A stretch of DNA of 33,083 bases from Pseudomonadota bacterium. GTDB lineage: Bacteria; Pseudomonadota; Alphaproteobacteria; Rhizobiales; Beijerinckiaceae. The notes under the pieces were generated by a model. The model ran no database searches. It was not told where the DNA came from and saw nothing but the letters and a program-made list of their open reading frames with translations. The translations under genes and the position numbers were made by a program. Of this stretch, positions 1-7,585 are shown piece by piece (the first letter of the stretch is position 1; each line of letters opens with the position of its first letter). Where the stretch lies: NCBI GenBank assembly GCA_023386155.1, contig JAEWKH010000096.1, positions 1 to 33,083 of the forward strand, given 5' to 3'.

Positions 1-53
1 TCAACGGAAGCGACAAGGCGTTGGCGCAGGTCAAGAGACAGAGGTGCCGTCAT
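1..53 (-). CDS. IS630-family transposase, N-terminal fragment (runs off the window)
   Basis: An ATG on the minus strand at position 53 opens a frame reading MTAPLSLDLRQRLVASV before the window edge. The pattern (short start, then LSLDLRxRLV-ASV) resembles the first helix of the helix-turn-helix domain of IS630-type transposases. Only 17 codons are visible, so completeness cannot be judged. The DNA to its right (54-137) would hold the element's terminal repeat, but I could not define the end. It is transcribed away from the neighbouring sulfur genes. Family assignment is from memory of the sequence pattern. Confidence 0.5.
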   Translation of the reverse strand, partial: MTAPLSLDLRQRLVASV

Positions 54-137
54 GCTGAAACCCCTCGTCGCCAGCCCACAGCTATGAAATCAGACAAGCT
101 GAATCCATGCAACCCCAAACTGCTCTAGCTGGAGATC

Positions 138-923
138 ATGATGGATTTGTCGCTCACCCAGAGCGCCCTCGGCCTCGCCTCGGGCTCGCTCGTCGGCTTC
201 ACGCTTGGCCTCGTGGGCGGCGGCGGCTCAATTCTGGCGGTGCCGCTGCTCGTCTATCTGGTCGGTGTGACCAACCCGCACGTGGCCATCGGCACGAGCG
301 CGGTCGCGGTCGCGGTGAACGCCCTGGCCAACCTCGGCAGCCATGCCCGGGGCGGAACCGTCAGATGGCGTTGCGCCCTGGTCTTTGCCGTCTCAGGGGT
401 GGTCGGCGCGTTCGGCGGTTCGACGCTCGGCAAGATGGTGGACGGGCAGAACCTTCTCGCGCTGTTCGCCGTGCTGATGATGATCGTCGGCGCCCTGATG
501 CTGCGCAAGCGCTCCGGCGAGGGCAATGCGTCGGTGAAACTCGGGCGGGACAACTTCCCGAAGCTCGTCGGCATCGGCTTAGCGACAGGCGCTCTGTCGG
601 GGTTCTTCGGCATCGGCGGAGGCTTCCTGATCGTGCCCGGGCTGATCATGGCGACTGGCATGCCGATCTTGAACGCCGTCGGTTCGTCCCTCGTGGCTGT
701 CTCCGCCTTTGGGCTTACCACGGCGTCCAACTATGCCCTGTCGGGCCTGATCGACTGGCTCCTAGCGGCGTTGTTCATTGGCGGCGGGGTCTTTGGCGGC
801 CTGCTCGGCACCCGCTCCGCCAAGCTGCTCGCGGGCAGGAAAGGCGCGCTGAACACGGTATTTGCCGGCCTGATCTTCGTGGTCGCAACCTACATGCTGA
901 TCAAAAGCCTCAATCTCGTTTGA
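138..923 (+). CDS. Sulfite exporter TauE/SafE (TSUP) family membrane protein
   Basis: This 261-residue protein is almost entirely hydrophobic, with about eight predicted membrane segments. It has two similar halves, each carrying a Gly-rich signature: GLVGGGGSILAVPLL near residue 25 and GFFGIGGGFLIVPGL near residue 155. This duplicated motif is typical of the TSUP/TauE-SafE family, which moves sulfite, sulfoacetate or other sulfur anions across the inner membrane. A GGAG at 131-134 lies 3 nt before the ATG at 138 and 6 nt before the one at 141, so the second start is equally likely. It heads a plus-strand run with the DUF442 protein and sulfite dehydrogenase. In known bigR operons a TauE/SafE protein accompanies the persulfide dioxygenase, so sulfite or sulfur export is the likely role (inferred). 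Confidence 0.88.
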   Translation: MMDLSLTQSALGLASGSLVGFTLGLVGGGGSILAVPLLVYLVGVTNPHVAIGTSAVAVAVNALANLGSHARGGTVRWRCALVFAVSGVVGAFGGSTLGKMVDGQNLLALFAVLMMIVGALMLRKRSGEGNASVKLGRDNFPKLVGIGLATGALSGFFGIGGGFLIVPGLIMATGMPILNAVGSSLVAVSAFGLTTASNYALSGLIDWLLAALFIGGGVFGGLLGTRSAKLLAGRKGALNTVFAGLIFVVATYMLIKSLNLV

Positions 924-1005
924 ACCTGGGGCGCAGGAAGCAATCGAAGCACCCTGCGCAGCCGGGCCCGGCAGTTCCCATCCCCTGAAGAGGAGACGAC
1001 ATCGC

Positions 1006-1446
1006 ATGAAAGCCGCCAGACTGACGCCCAACCTTTCGGTCGCCCCGCAACTGACCGTGCGTGACCTCGAGGAGGCCGCCGTTGCGGGCTTCCAGACCAT
1101 CATCAACAACCGCCCCGACGGCGAGGCCCCGGACCAGCCGTGCAGCGAGGAACTCGCGGCCGCCGCAAGGCGATTAGGACTGGACTACCGGCATATCCCG
1201 GTCGTCTCGGGCCAGCTTACCGACAACCACATCGAGGCGTTCAGGGCAGCGGTCACGGGGGGCCGGAAACCCTCCCTCGCCTTCTGCCGCACCGGCACGC
1301 GCTCAGCCACCCTGTGGGCCCTTGCCGCCAGTGACCGCCTTTCGCCCAATGAGATCCTGCAAGCGGCTTCGGCGGCCGGCTACGACCTTGAGGCCCTGCG
1401 GCCCCGGCTGGAGGCCGCTTCTGCAGATCGAACCTCCTCGCGCTGA
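1006..1446 (+). CDS. DUF442/TIGR01244-type phosphatase-like sulfur protein (Blh N-terminal domain homologue)
   Basis: This 146-residue cytoplasmic protein starts with a typical DUF442 opening (SVAPQLTVRDLEEAAVAGF, residues 11-29), followed by IINNRPDGE. It carries a protein-tyrosine-phosphatase-type loop FCRTGTRS near residues 90-97 (Cys-x5-Arg spacing, C-R-T-G-T-R-S). In Agrobacterium and Xylella this domain forms part of Blh, where it is joined to an MBL-fold persulfide dioxygenase. Here it is a separate gene, and the MBL domain lies on the opposite strand at 4018-4927. The start is supported by GGAGA eight nucleotides upstream. A sulfurtransferase-like or phosphatase activity is suggested by the family, but the true reaction is uncertain. 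Confidence 0.8.
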   Translation: MKAARLTPNLSVAPQLTVRDLEEAAVAGFQTIINNRPDGEAPDQPCSEELAAAARRLGLDYRHIPVVSGQLTDNHIEAFRAAVTGGRKPSLAFCRTGTRSATLWALAASDRLSPNEILQAASAAGYDLEALRPRLEAASADRTSSR

Positions 1447-1615
1447 TCGGAGCCGTCGACCGAAAGGCCCGCAGGCGCGGCGGCCGTATGCGGCGCAGGA
1501 GCGCGCATAAAATCGAGGCGCGCTTCACGGGCCAAGCTTCTTGTCGTACGATTGGGCAAAAGAGATGCGACGGCCACGGCCCAAAGTCGCGGTGGGGGCA
1601 TGCGGAGGAATGCCC

Positions 1616-2941
1616 ATGGCACATGACATCGAGCGCTCGCCTGAAGAACCGCACGTCCAGGACATGGGACGCATGCGGATCAACCGTCGCAGCTTCCTGG
1701 GCAGCGCCAGCCTCGTAGGTCTCGGCGCCACCGCAGGTGCCGGCTTGTCCCTGTCGCCACGTCGAACAGGCACTCTGATCCCGTCGGCTTTGGCGCAGGG
1801 GGCTCCCGCATCGAGCGGTGCTGCCCAGCCCCAGGGACCGCAGACTCTCGAGTTTCCCGGCAAGGAGAAGGGGCTCGTCGTCCTTGGCGAGCGGCCGCTG
1901 GTAGCCGAGACGCCTGAGCATTTGCTCGATGACGAGACGACGCCGATCTCCAAGTTCTTCATCCGCAACAACGGGCAGATCCCCGAAGCCGCGGCCGATC
2001 TGGACGCATGGAAGCTCACCGTCGACGGTGAGGTCAACAACCGGCTTGAGCTAACACTGGCTGAGCTGAAGTCCCGGTTCCAGCCCAAAACCTACCGCAT
2101 GGTGCTCGAATGCGGCGGCAACGGCCGCTCGTTCTTTCAGCCGCAGGCCAGAGGCAATCAATGGACCAACGGCGGCGCGGGCTGCGCCGAGTGGACGGGC
2201 ATCCCACTCGCCGAAGTGCTCCAGGCCGCGGGGCTGAAGGACACAGCGAAGTACACCGCCCATTACGGCGCCGACCCGCACCTCTCGGGCGACACGACCA
2301 AGGAGGCACTATCGCGCGGCATGCCTATCGCCAAGGCAATGGAGCCACACAGCCTGATCGTCTACCAGATGAATGGCGAGTCCCTGCCCAATATCCATGG
2401 CGGGCCGTTGCGGCTGGTCATCCCCGGCTGGCCCGGCTCGCTGTCGCACAAGTGGCTGACCCGGATCACGATCCGCGACCGCGAGCATGACGGCCAGGGC
2501 ATGACCGGCACCTCCTATCGGGTGCCGAACACGCCGATGGTGCCGGGCGGCAAGGCTGACGAGAAGGATTTCCGCATCCTCGAATCCATGCCTGTGCGCA
2601 GCATCGTCACCAGCCCGGCGAACGGCACGAGGCTGCCGGCCGGCACGCGGGAGGTGGCCCTGCGCGGCGCCGCCTGGGCGGGCGACCTCACGGTGAGCCG
2701 CGTCGACGTCTCGACGGATGCCGGCCAGACCTGGGCGCAGGCGACGCTCGCCCCCACCCGGAACCGTTACGACTGGAGTCGGTGGACGGCGACCGTCTCA
2801 CTGCCGTCGGACGGCTACTACGAGATCTGGACGCGTGCGACCGACTCGAACGGCAAGATGCAGCCGCCGGTCGCTTATAACTGGAACCCGCAGGGCTATG
2901 GCGGCAACGCCATGCACCGCGTGGCCGTCCTGGTAGGGTAA
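1616..2941 (+). CDS. sorA: Sulfite dehydrogenase, molybdopterin subunit (SorA/SoxC family)
   Basis: This 441-residue periplasmic molybdenum enzyme should oxidise sulfite to sulfate. A twin-arginine signal (INRRSFLGSAS, about residues 21-31) is followed by a hydrophobic stretch and an Ala-rich cleavage region. The oxidoreductase molybdopterin-binding domain has the Mo-ligand cysteine in LECGGNGR (Cys166), then GGPLRLVIPGWPG and the lysine-rich SHKWLTRI. The C-terminal third is the Mo-co dimerisation domain (SRVDVSTDAGQTW). I chose the ATG at 1616 because GGAGG at 1604-1608 lies seven bases before it. In-frame starts at 1541 and 1610 are worse placed. The cytochrome c gene follows after 6 nt, which fits a SorAB-type enzyme that passes electrons to cytochrome c. 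SoxC is the nearest alternative, but no other sox genes are present. Confidence 0.88.
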   Translation: MAHDIERSPEEPHVQDMGRMRINRRSFLGSASLVGLGATAGAGLSLSPRRTGTLIPSALAQGAPASSGAAQPQGPQTLEFPGKEKGLVVLGERPLVAETPEHLLDDETTPISKFFIRNNGQIPEAAADLDAWKLTVDGEVNNRLELTLAELKSRFQPKTYRMVLECGGNGRSFFQPQARGNQWTNGGAGCAEWTGIPLAEVLQAAGLKDTAKYTAHYGADPHLSGDTTKEALSRGMPIAKAMEPHSLIVYQMNGESLPNIHGGPLRLVIPGWPGSLSHKWLTRITIRDREHDGQGMTGTSYRVPNTPMVPGGKADEKDFRILESMPVRSIVTSPANGTRLPAGTREVALRGAAWAGDLTVSRVDVSTDAGQTWAQATLAPTRNRYDWSRWTATVSLPSDGYYEIWTRATDSNGKMQPPVAYNWNPQGYGGNAMHRVAVLVG

Positions 2942-2947
2942 GGGCGA

Positions 2948-3313
2948 TTGATCGTGCGATGGTTTCACTGGATCCCGATGCTTGCTCTGGCCGCATCGGC
3001 CACTTTCGCCTCCGCCCAGACCCCGCAGGTCTTCGCACCAAAAGACGAGCAGATTGAGGATCTGCCGGAGGGGCCCGGACGGGACGAGACGTTTGGCCTG
3101 TGCACCGCGTGCCACGGCTACCGGCTGGTGTCGAACCAGGGCCTGACGCGGGACAGATGGGACGAGACGATGACCTGGATGACGGAGCGGCATGGCATGC
3201 CCGACATCCAGGGTGCCGACCGTAACCTGATCCTCGACTATCTCGCCGCGCACCACCCGCCCAAGGCACCGGCGCGCGCAGGCGGGTTCAGGAACCCGTT
3301 CGCCCCGCAATAG
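2948..3313 (+). CDS. sorB: Monohaem cytochrome c, electron acceptor of the sulfite dehydrogenase (SorB-like)
   Basis: This is a 121-residue exported protein with a signal peptide (MLALAASATFASAQ, about residues 11-24). It has one haem-binding CTACH motif (Cys52, Cys55, His56). Methionines in MTWMTERHGM (about residues 76-85) are candidate axial ligands. The gene sits 6 nt after the molybdenum subunit and probably starts at a TTG (2948), with GTG at 2954 as an alternative. Small size and a single haem match SorB rather than the larger, dihaem SoxD. Position and signal suggest it takes electrons from the sulfite dehydrogenase in the periplasm. The gene ends 24 nt before the convergent methyltransferase. 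Confidence 0.82.
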   Translation: MIVRWFHWIPMLALAASATFASAQTPQVFAPKDEQIEDLPEGPGRDETFGLCTACHGYRLVSNQGLTRDRWDETMTWMTERHGMPDIQGADRNLILDYLAAHHPPKAPARAGGFRNPFAPQ

Positions 3314-3337
3314 GGGCCACCTTGCCCACCGACCGCG

Positions 3338-3952
3338 TTATGCCCGCTTAGCCCGCCCTTCATACATGAAGGTGAAGGGCTGCGGCCCCCGTGCGTAGCC
3401 GCAGCGCAGGTCGTTCATCGTGAACCCGGCGCCCTCAATGAGAGCAGCGATAGGCCGGTTGAGATGGCACCCGCCGGCGAGCGGCCGCCAAAGCGGGGCG
3501 ATCCTGTCCTGCCATCGGGCCACGGAGCGGTCCGGTGCCTTGCCGTGCTCGACGAACACCAGGTCTCCGGCAGGCTTCAGAACCCGCCGCATCTCGGTCA
3601 GGGCCGCATGCGCGTTCGGGATGGTGCACAGGGACCACGTGGTCAGAACCGTATCGACGCTGGCATCCTCCAGCGGGATCGCCTCTGCGGAGCCCTGAAG
3701 CATGGTCACCGGCCTATGTCCGATTCTGGCCTGCTTCCCGGCTATCTCAAGGAGCGGGAGCGAGGGATCGAGCCCGATCACCTCCTTCGCTTCGCTGCCG
3801 TAGAAGGGCAGGTTCAGCCCCGAGCCGATCCCGACCTCCAGCACCCGGCCCCGCGCGGCGGGAACCACCCGCCGGCGATAGCCCGCGAGTTCCCGGTTGC
3901 GCATGGCAAGGTTGAGAAGATGCGGCAGAACGTGCTCGGCATAAAAGCTCAT
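3338..3952 (-). CDS. Class I SAM-dependent methyltransferase (UbiE/PmtA-like)
   Basis: This 204-residue protein has a Rossmann-fold methyltransferase core. Motif I is VLEVGIGSGLNLPFYG (about residues 36-51), followed by an acidic residue at IGLDPS. TVLTTWSLCTIPNA is the post-I region, and VLKPAGDLVFVEHG is motif III. The pattern matches phospholipid/quinone methyltransferases and the METTL7-like group. GGGAGG six bases before the ATG supports the start. It is the last gene of the minus-strand bigR unit, about 65 nt after the MBL dioxygenase. Human METTL7 proteins methylate thiols including hydrogen sulfide, so a thiol substrate is an attractive but unproven guess from this sulfur context. Confidence 0.78.
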   Translation of the reverse strand: MSFYAEHVLPHLLNLAMRNRELAGYRRRVVPAARGRVLEVGIGSGLNLPFYGSEAKEVIGLDPSLPLLEIAGKQARIGHRPVTMLQGSAEAIPLEDASVDTVLTTWSLCTIPNAHAALTEMRRVLKPAGDLVFVEHGKAPDRSVARWQDRIAPLWRPLAGGCHLNRPIAALIEGAGFTMNDLRCGYARGPQPFTFMYEGRAKRA

Positions 3953-4017
3953 GGCTGGCCTCCCCTGGTCAAACCGTTTGAGACTCGCCCAGACTATCCC
4001 GGGATCGCCGTTCGGTT

Positions 4018-4927
4018 TCAGTCATCCCACGAAGCGCCCGGAAGGGCGTCGAGCGGGATCTTCAGGTAGCGCTTGCCGTTCCCCTCCGGCTCCGGCAGGC
4101 GCCCGCCGCGGATGTTCACCTGCAGCGCAGGCAGGATGAGCTTTGGGCATCGGCAGCTCGCGGTCGCGCGCCTTACGCAACTCCACGAACTCCTCCTCGG
4201 TCGTCGCCTTCAGGTGCCTATTCTTCCGGCGCTGCTGCCTGACCGTGCTCTCCCATTCAGGGTCCCGCCCGCCGGGCTGGTAGTCGTGCCCCGTGAACAG
4301 GCGGGTGTCGTCCGGCAGCGTCATGATGCGCTGGATGCTCTGCCACAGCGCCTTGGCCGAGCCGCCGGGGAAGTCGGCGCGGGCGGTGCCGCTGTCCGGC
4401 ATGAAGATGGTGTCGTGGATGAAGGCGGCGTCGCCCACCCGATAGGTGATCGAGCAGAGCGTGTGGCCGGGAGACAGCATCACCTCCACGTCCATGTTGC
4501 CGATCCTGAAGCGCTCGCCATCAGCAAACAGCCGATCCCATTGCGAGCCGTCGGTCGGGAAGCTGTCCGGCCAGTTATAGAGCGCCCTCCAGAGCTTCTG
4601 GACCTCCACCACTCTCTCGCCGATGGCGGTAGGCACGCCGGTCCTGTCCTTGAGGTAGCCGGCCGCCGAGAAGTGGTCGGCATGGGGATGCGTGTCGAGG
4701 ATCCACTCCAGCGTGTAGCCCTCACGCTCGATGTGGGCGAGGATCTTGTCGGCCTGGACCGTGGCGGTCGCGCCGGACTTCGGGTCGAAGTCAAGGACCG
4801 GGTCGATAATCGCGCAATGCCTCGTCTCAGGATCGGCGACCACGTACTGCACGCTGCCAGTGCGCTTCTCGTAGAAGCCCTTCACGATGGGGCTGCCGTG
4901 CAAGGGCGAGGACATCTGGACAGACAT
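4018..4927 (-). CDS. MBL-fold persulfide dioxygenase (ETHE1/Blh type), with a 3' frameshift
   Basis: The family (ETHE1, SdoA, Blh) oxidises glutathione persulfide to sulfite with non-haem iron. The start used is the ATG at 4927, eight bases after AGGAGC. The metal-binding motif THPHADH lies at residues 79-85, with SPGHTL, MPDSGTARADF and LFTGHDY further on. The last 40 or so codons are shifted. At 4142-4144 the plus strand has three T where the family sequence needs two. Dropping one T restores a tail reading PMPKLILPALQVNIRGG, then NGKRYLKIPL, and ending ASWDD with a stop at 4018. As read, the frame instead gives PMPKAHPACAAG and stops at 4022. Catalytic residues lie upstream of the shift, so activity may survive; a sequencing error is equally possible. 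The DUF442 partner domain is separate, at 1006-1446. Confidence 0.85.
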
Positions 4928-4993
4928 GACGCTTGCTCCTGTTTTCAAAAGATGACGCGGCGTTTAAAGGCTGGAATGGCCGATGCTTGAGCC

Positions 4994-5452
4994 TCAGCCA
5001 TCCACCCGGGTGGCCTCCCGGCGGAAGGTGACCTGCGGCCAGTCGGCGGGCACCAGGCGGAAGACCGCCATGCCAGCGATCATCGCGGCAACAAAGGCGA
5101 ACACCTGCCAGGGGCCGAAGGGCAGCGCTGTCAGAGCCGGCCCGGGGCACAGGCCGACCAGGCCCCAGCCGATGCCGAACAGGGCGGCTCCCCTGATCAG
5201 TCGCGGATCGAGGTCGCGCCGGGTCGGGATCTCCAGGCGCGGCGCCAGCACGGGCACGCCGCGGCGCTTGGCGAGGAGGGTGCCCAGAGCTGAGACAGCC
5301 ACGGCGCCGCCCATGACCAGGGCGAGGCTCGGATCCCAGGCGCCGAAGATGTCGAGGAAGCCGAGCACCTTGGCCGGATTGACCATCTGCGACACGATCA
5401 GCCCGAGGCCGAAGAGAAGGCCGGAGACGAAGGCGGAAACGATCAGGGGCAT
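4994..5452 (-). CDS. YeeE/YedE family half-transporter (second half, DUF6691-like)
   Basis: This 152-residue membrane protein has about four hydrophobic segments. The signature LVGLCPGPALTAL (about residues 99-111) places a conserved Cys in a membrane re-entrant region. In YeeE/YedE proteins such cysteines guide thiosulfate or other sulfur species across the inner membrane. It starts at 5452, 3 nt downstream of the stop of the upstream half (5456), so translation is probably coupled. Paired half-size YeeE/YedE genes are a standard part of bigR operons (PmpA/PmpB-like). The substrate is not settled; thiosulfate, sulfide or elemental sulfur forms are all possible. Confidence 0.85.
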   Translation of the reverse strand: MPLIVSAFVSGLLFGLGLIVSQMVNPAKVLGFLDIFGAWDPSLALVMGGAVAVSALGTLLAKRRGVPVLAPRLEIPTRRDLDPRLIRGAALFGIGWGLVGLCPGPALTALPFGPWQVFAFVAAMIAGMAVFRLVPADWPQVTFRREATRVDG

Positions 5453-5455
5453 GAC

Positions 5456-5881
5456 TCACAACCCGATGAGGTGACGGGTGACGAACACGGTGGCGATAGC
5501 GGTGGCCATGAACACCGCGGTGGCCGCGAGCGAGCGCGGCGAGCCGCGGCCGATGCCGCAGACGCCGTGGCCGCTGGTGCAGCCCGCGCCAAGGCGAGTA
5601 CCAAAACCGACGATCAGCCCCGCTACGATCAGGAGCGGCAGGGAAGCATCAAGGTCTACCGGCGGCAGGGCACCTCCAACGGCGACATAGACCAGCGGCG
5701 CAACGAACAGGCCTGCGAGAAATGCCAGACGCCAGCCGACCTCGCTGCGGGCCGGATGGAGCAGCCCGCCGAGGATGCCGCTGATGCCGGCGATACGCCC
5801 GTTCAGTACCAGGAACAGGGCAGCCGAGGCGCCGATCAGGAGGCCACCTATGAGCGCGGAAACGGGTGTGAAGTTTTCCAT
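5456..5881 (-). CDS. YeeE/YedE family half-transporter (first half)
   Basis: This 141-residue integral membrane protein starts MENFTPVSALIGGLLIG. It carries the YeeE/YedE signature GAGCTSGHGVCGIGRGS (about residues 98-114), with two conserved cysteines. GGAGG lies five bases before the ATG at 5881. It follows bigR by only 12 nt and is followed within 3 nt by the other half-transporter, so the three genes form an operon. By homology the two halves together make the sulfur-transporting pore. In the related E. coli YeeE (TsuA), three conserved cysteines hand thiosulfate through the membrane. Confidence 0.87.
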   Translation of the reverse strand: MENFTPVSALIGGLLIGASAALFLVLNGRIAGISGILGGLLHPARSEVGWRLAFLAGLFVAPLVYVAVGGALPPVDLDASLPLLIVAGLIVGFGTRLGAGCTSGHGVCGIGRGSPRSLAATAVFMATAIATVFVTRHLIGL

Positions 5882-5893
5882 CGTGGCCTCCGA

Positions 5894-6229
5894 TCAGCGG
5901 GACTTGCTGGCCTTGGCCGGCTTGCAATAGAGCTCGTAGAGCGTGGCGAAGAGTTGCTCGATGCGCGGGTCGGCAATGCGGTACCAGATCGTCTGGCTCT
6001 CGCGCCGGGTGGCGACGATGCCCTCATCCCGCATCTTGGCGAGATGCTGCGACAAGGCCGATTGCGACAGGCCCACCGCCTCGGTGAGCGTGGTGACGTT
6101 GGCCTCGCCCCATTCCACCAGCTTGCATAGGATCATCAGGCGCCGCTCGTTGGCGAGAGCGCGCAGGATGTCGGCCACTTCCGTGGCCTGCTTCTCGAAA
6201 GTCTCAAGGTCCATATTAAGTTTGGGCAT
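5894..6229 (-). CDS. bigR: ArsR-family persulfide-sensing repressor (BigR/SqrR type)
   Basis: This 111-residue winged-helix repressor has its DNA-recognition helix in LTEAVGLSQSALSQHLAKM (residues 48-66), followed by the wing IVATRRESQTIWYRI. Two cysteines, Cys35 (LMILCKLVE) and Cys102 (LYELYCKPA), sit where BigR, YgaV and SqrR have the thiol pair that forms a di-, tri- or tetrasulfide bridge on exposure to persulfide. The usual metal-binding ELCVC of ArsR is absent. Being first in the minus-strand operon and next to an AT-rich divergent promoter fits autoregulation. There is no strong ribosome site; Met6 (6214) is an alternative start. Confidence 0.88.
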   Translation of the reverse strand: MPKLNMDLETFEKQATEVADILRALANERRLMILCKLVEWGEANVTTLTEAVGLSQSALSQHLAKMRDEGIVATRRESQTIWYRIADPRIEQLFATLYELYCKPAKASKSR

Positions 6230-6250
6230 TCGCCTGCCATTCGAATTTCA

Positions 6251-6285
6251 TCGGGAACTAATTTAGTATTTCCTAATTAATAAGC
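6251..6285. promoter_or_regulatory. AT-rich candidate BigR operator in the divergent bigR promoter
   Basis: The 106-nt gap between bigR (minus) and the DUF2892-like gene (plus) holds the only strongly AT-rich patch nearby. It contains an inverted repeat TTAG (6263-6266), 6-nt spacer, CTAA (6273-6276), with flanking AATT-like extension on both sides. BigR-type regulators bind AT-rich imperfect palindromes in this position. The placement would let one site control both directions. This is a prediction from composition and symmetry only. Confidence 0.45.
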
Positions 6286-6335
6286 AAGGGGGATCCGCGT
6301 GGAAGCATCATCCACGTTGAAGCTGGAGCAGGACG

Positions 6336-6794
6336 ATGGTTGCGAGCACAGTCGACCGCGTGCCCAGGCACACGAGCCAAGAGATCAACCGCCAAATCGA
6401 GATGCAGATCGCCGAGAGTGTGCGCTGGCATGCGGCGCACGCCGAGGGCATCGACCGCCGGCTGCACGAGCTTGACGCGGAGTGGGACGTTGAGCGAACG
6501 CTGGAGGCCAATGCCTCGACCCTGGCCTTCACGGGCGTGGTGCTCGGGGCGGCCGTGGACAAGCGCTGGCTCGCCCTGCCCGCCCTGGTCACCGCGTTCC
6601 TGTTTCAGCATGCCGTACAGGGCTGGTGCCCGCCCCTGCCGATCCTGCGGCGGCTCGGCTTCCGCACCGCCCGTGAGATCGAGACGGAGCGCTATGCGCT
6701 GAAGGCGCTGCGGGGGGACTTTGGCCTCATCGGACCGGAGCCCCACGACCATGACAGCCGCGCCAGCCATGCTCTGCAGGCTGCTCGCCTCTGA
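6336..6794 (+). CDS. DUF2892/YgaP-TM-like membrane-associated protein of the sulfur locus
   Basis: This 152-residue protein has a charged N-terminal half (about residues 1-58, likely helical) and a hydrophobic hairpin: ASTLAFTGVVLGAAVDKRWLALPA, then LVTAFLFQHAVQ. The motif GWCPPLPILRRLGFRT follows at about residues 96-111. The GWCPPLP segment and the double membrane span resemble the DUF2892 domain that follows rhodanese domains in YgaP, a membrane sulfurtransferase. No rhodanese domain is present here. It is divergent from bigR and shares its promoter region, which suggests co-regulation by persulfide. The Cys in GWCPP could handle sulfane sulfur, but that is speculation. Confidence 0.72.
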   Translation: MVASTVDRVPRHTSQEINRQIEMQIAESVRWHAAHAEGIDRRLHELDAEWDVERTLEANASTLAFTGVVLGAAVDKRWLALPALVTAFLFQHAVQGWCPPLPILRRLGFRTAREIETERYALKALRGDFGLIGPEPHDHDSRASHALQAARL

Positions 6795-6824
6795 ACCGGC
6801 GGCTCGTTCATCCTGGAGGTTGCC

Positions 6825-7367
6825 ATGAATGGGGATGCTCGAGTCAGTGGTGGCTTTCCAACCTCAGCAGGGATCCTGCTCGGGATGGGGCTTGGCGGGT
6901 TCTTCGATGGCATCGTGCTGCATCAGATCCTGCAATGGCACCACCTGCTCACGAGCGCCGGCTACCCGCCCGACAGCGTCGAGAACCTGCAGGTGAACAC
7001 GCTGTGGGACGGCCTTTTCCACGCCAGCACCTACATCTTCACGGTGCTCGGCCTCTGGATCCTGTGGCGCTACTCCCGGACCAGCCACATCCAGTGGTCA
7101 GGCAAGCTGTTGCTGGGGACGTTCCTGATGGGCTTCGGGCTCTTCAACCTCGTCGAGGGGATTATTGACCACCAGATTCTTGGCATCCACCATGCCAACG
7201 AGACAGTGCCGCGGGAGCAATGGATCTACTGGGACATGGGTTTCCTGGTCTGGGGCGCCCTGATGCTGCTCGGCGGTTGGCTCCTGCTGCGGGCCGGACG
7301 CAGAAGCACGATGAACGAAGCCACTCACTTGAGCAAGCGCAACCCATCGGCTCGATCAGGTGCATGA
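6825..7367 (+). CDS. DUF2243 family four-helix membrane protein
   Basis: This 180-residue protein has four hydrophobic helices: residues about 10-30, 62-85, 98-117 and 138-157. Conserved His-containing stretches GIVLHQILQWHH (about residues 29-40) and GIIDHQILGIHH (about residues 112-123) repeat the pattern D/G-x-x-x-H-Q-I-L-x-x-H-H. Such paired His clusters suggest metal or haem binding in the membrane, but the family (DUF2243) has no firm function. GGAGG lies six bases before the ATG. It follows the DUF2892-like gene by 30 nt and probably shares its transcript. Confidence 0.8.
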   Translation: MNGDARVSGGFPTSAGILLGMGLGGFFDGIVLHQILQWHHLLTSAGYPPDSVENLQVNTLWDGLFHASTYIFTVLGLWILWRYSRTSHIQWSGKLLLGTFLMGFGLFNLVEGIIDHQILGIHHANETVPREQWIYWDMGFLVWGALMLLGGWLLLRAGRRSTMNEATHLSKRNPSARSGA

Positions 7368-7585
7368 GCCAGTGCCCAAGGCGGTCCACGGAACCGGAGG
7401 TGCTGGTTAGCTGAGCACGGCTGCCGCGATCCGCCGGTTTTAGCCTCTGCTGAGCGCGACGAAGTTCGGCATCGCGGTACGGCCTTCCGGCATGATCTGA
7501 TCAGCACCCCATCGCACACGAGATGAAAAGCGTCACCCGAGATTGTTCACTCCAGTGACATCGGGTCCAACACGGAGAGCCCGCC

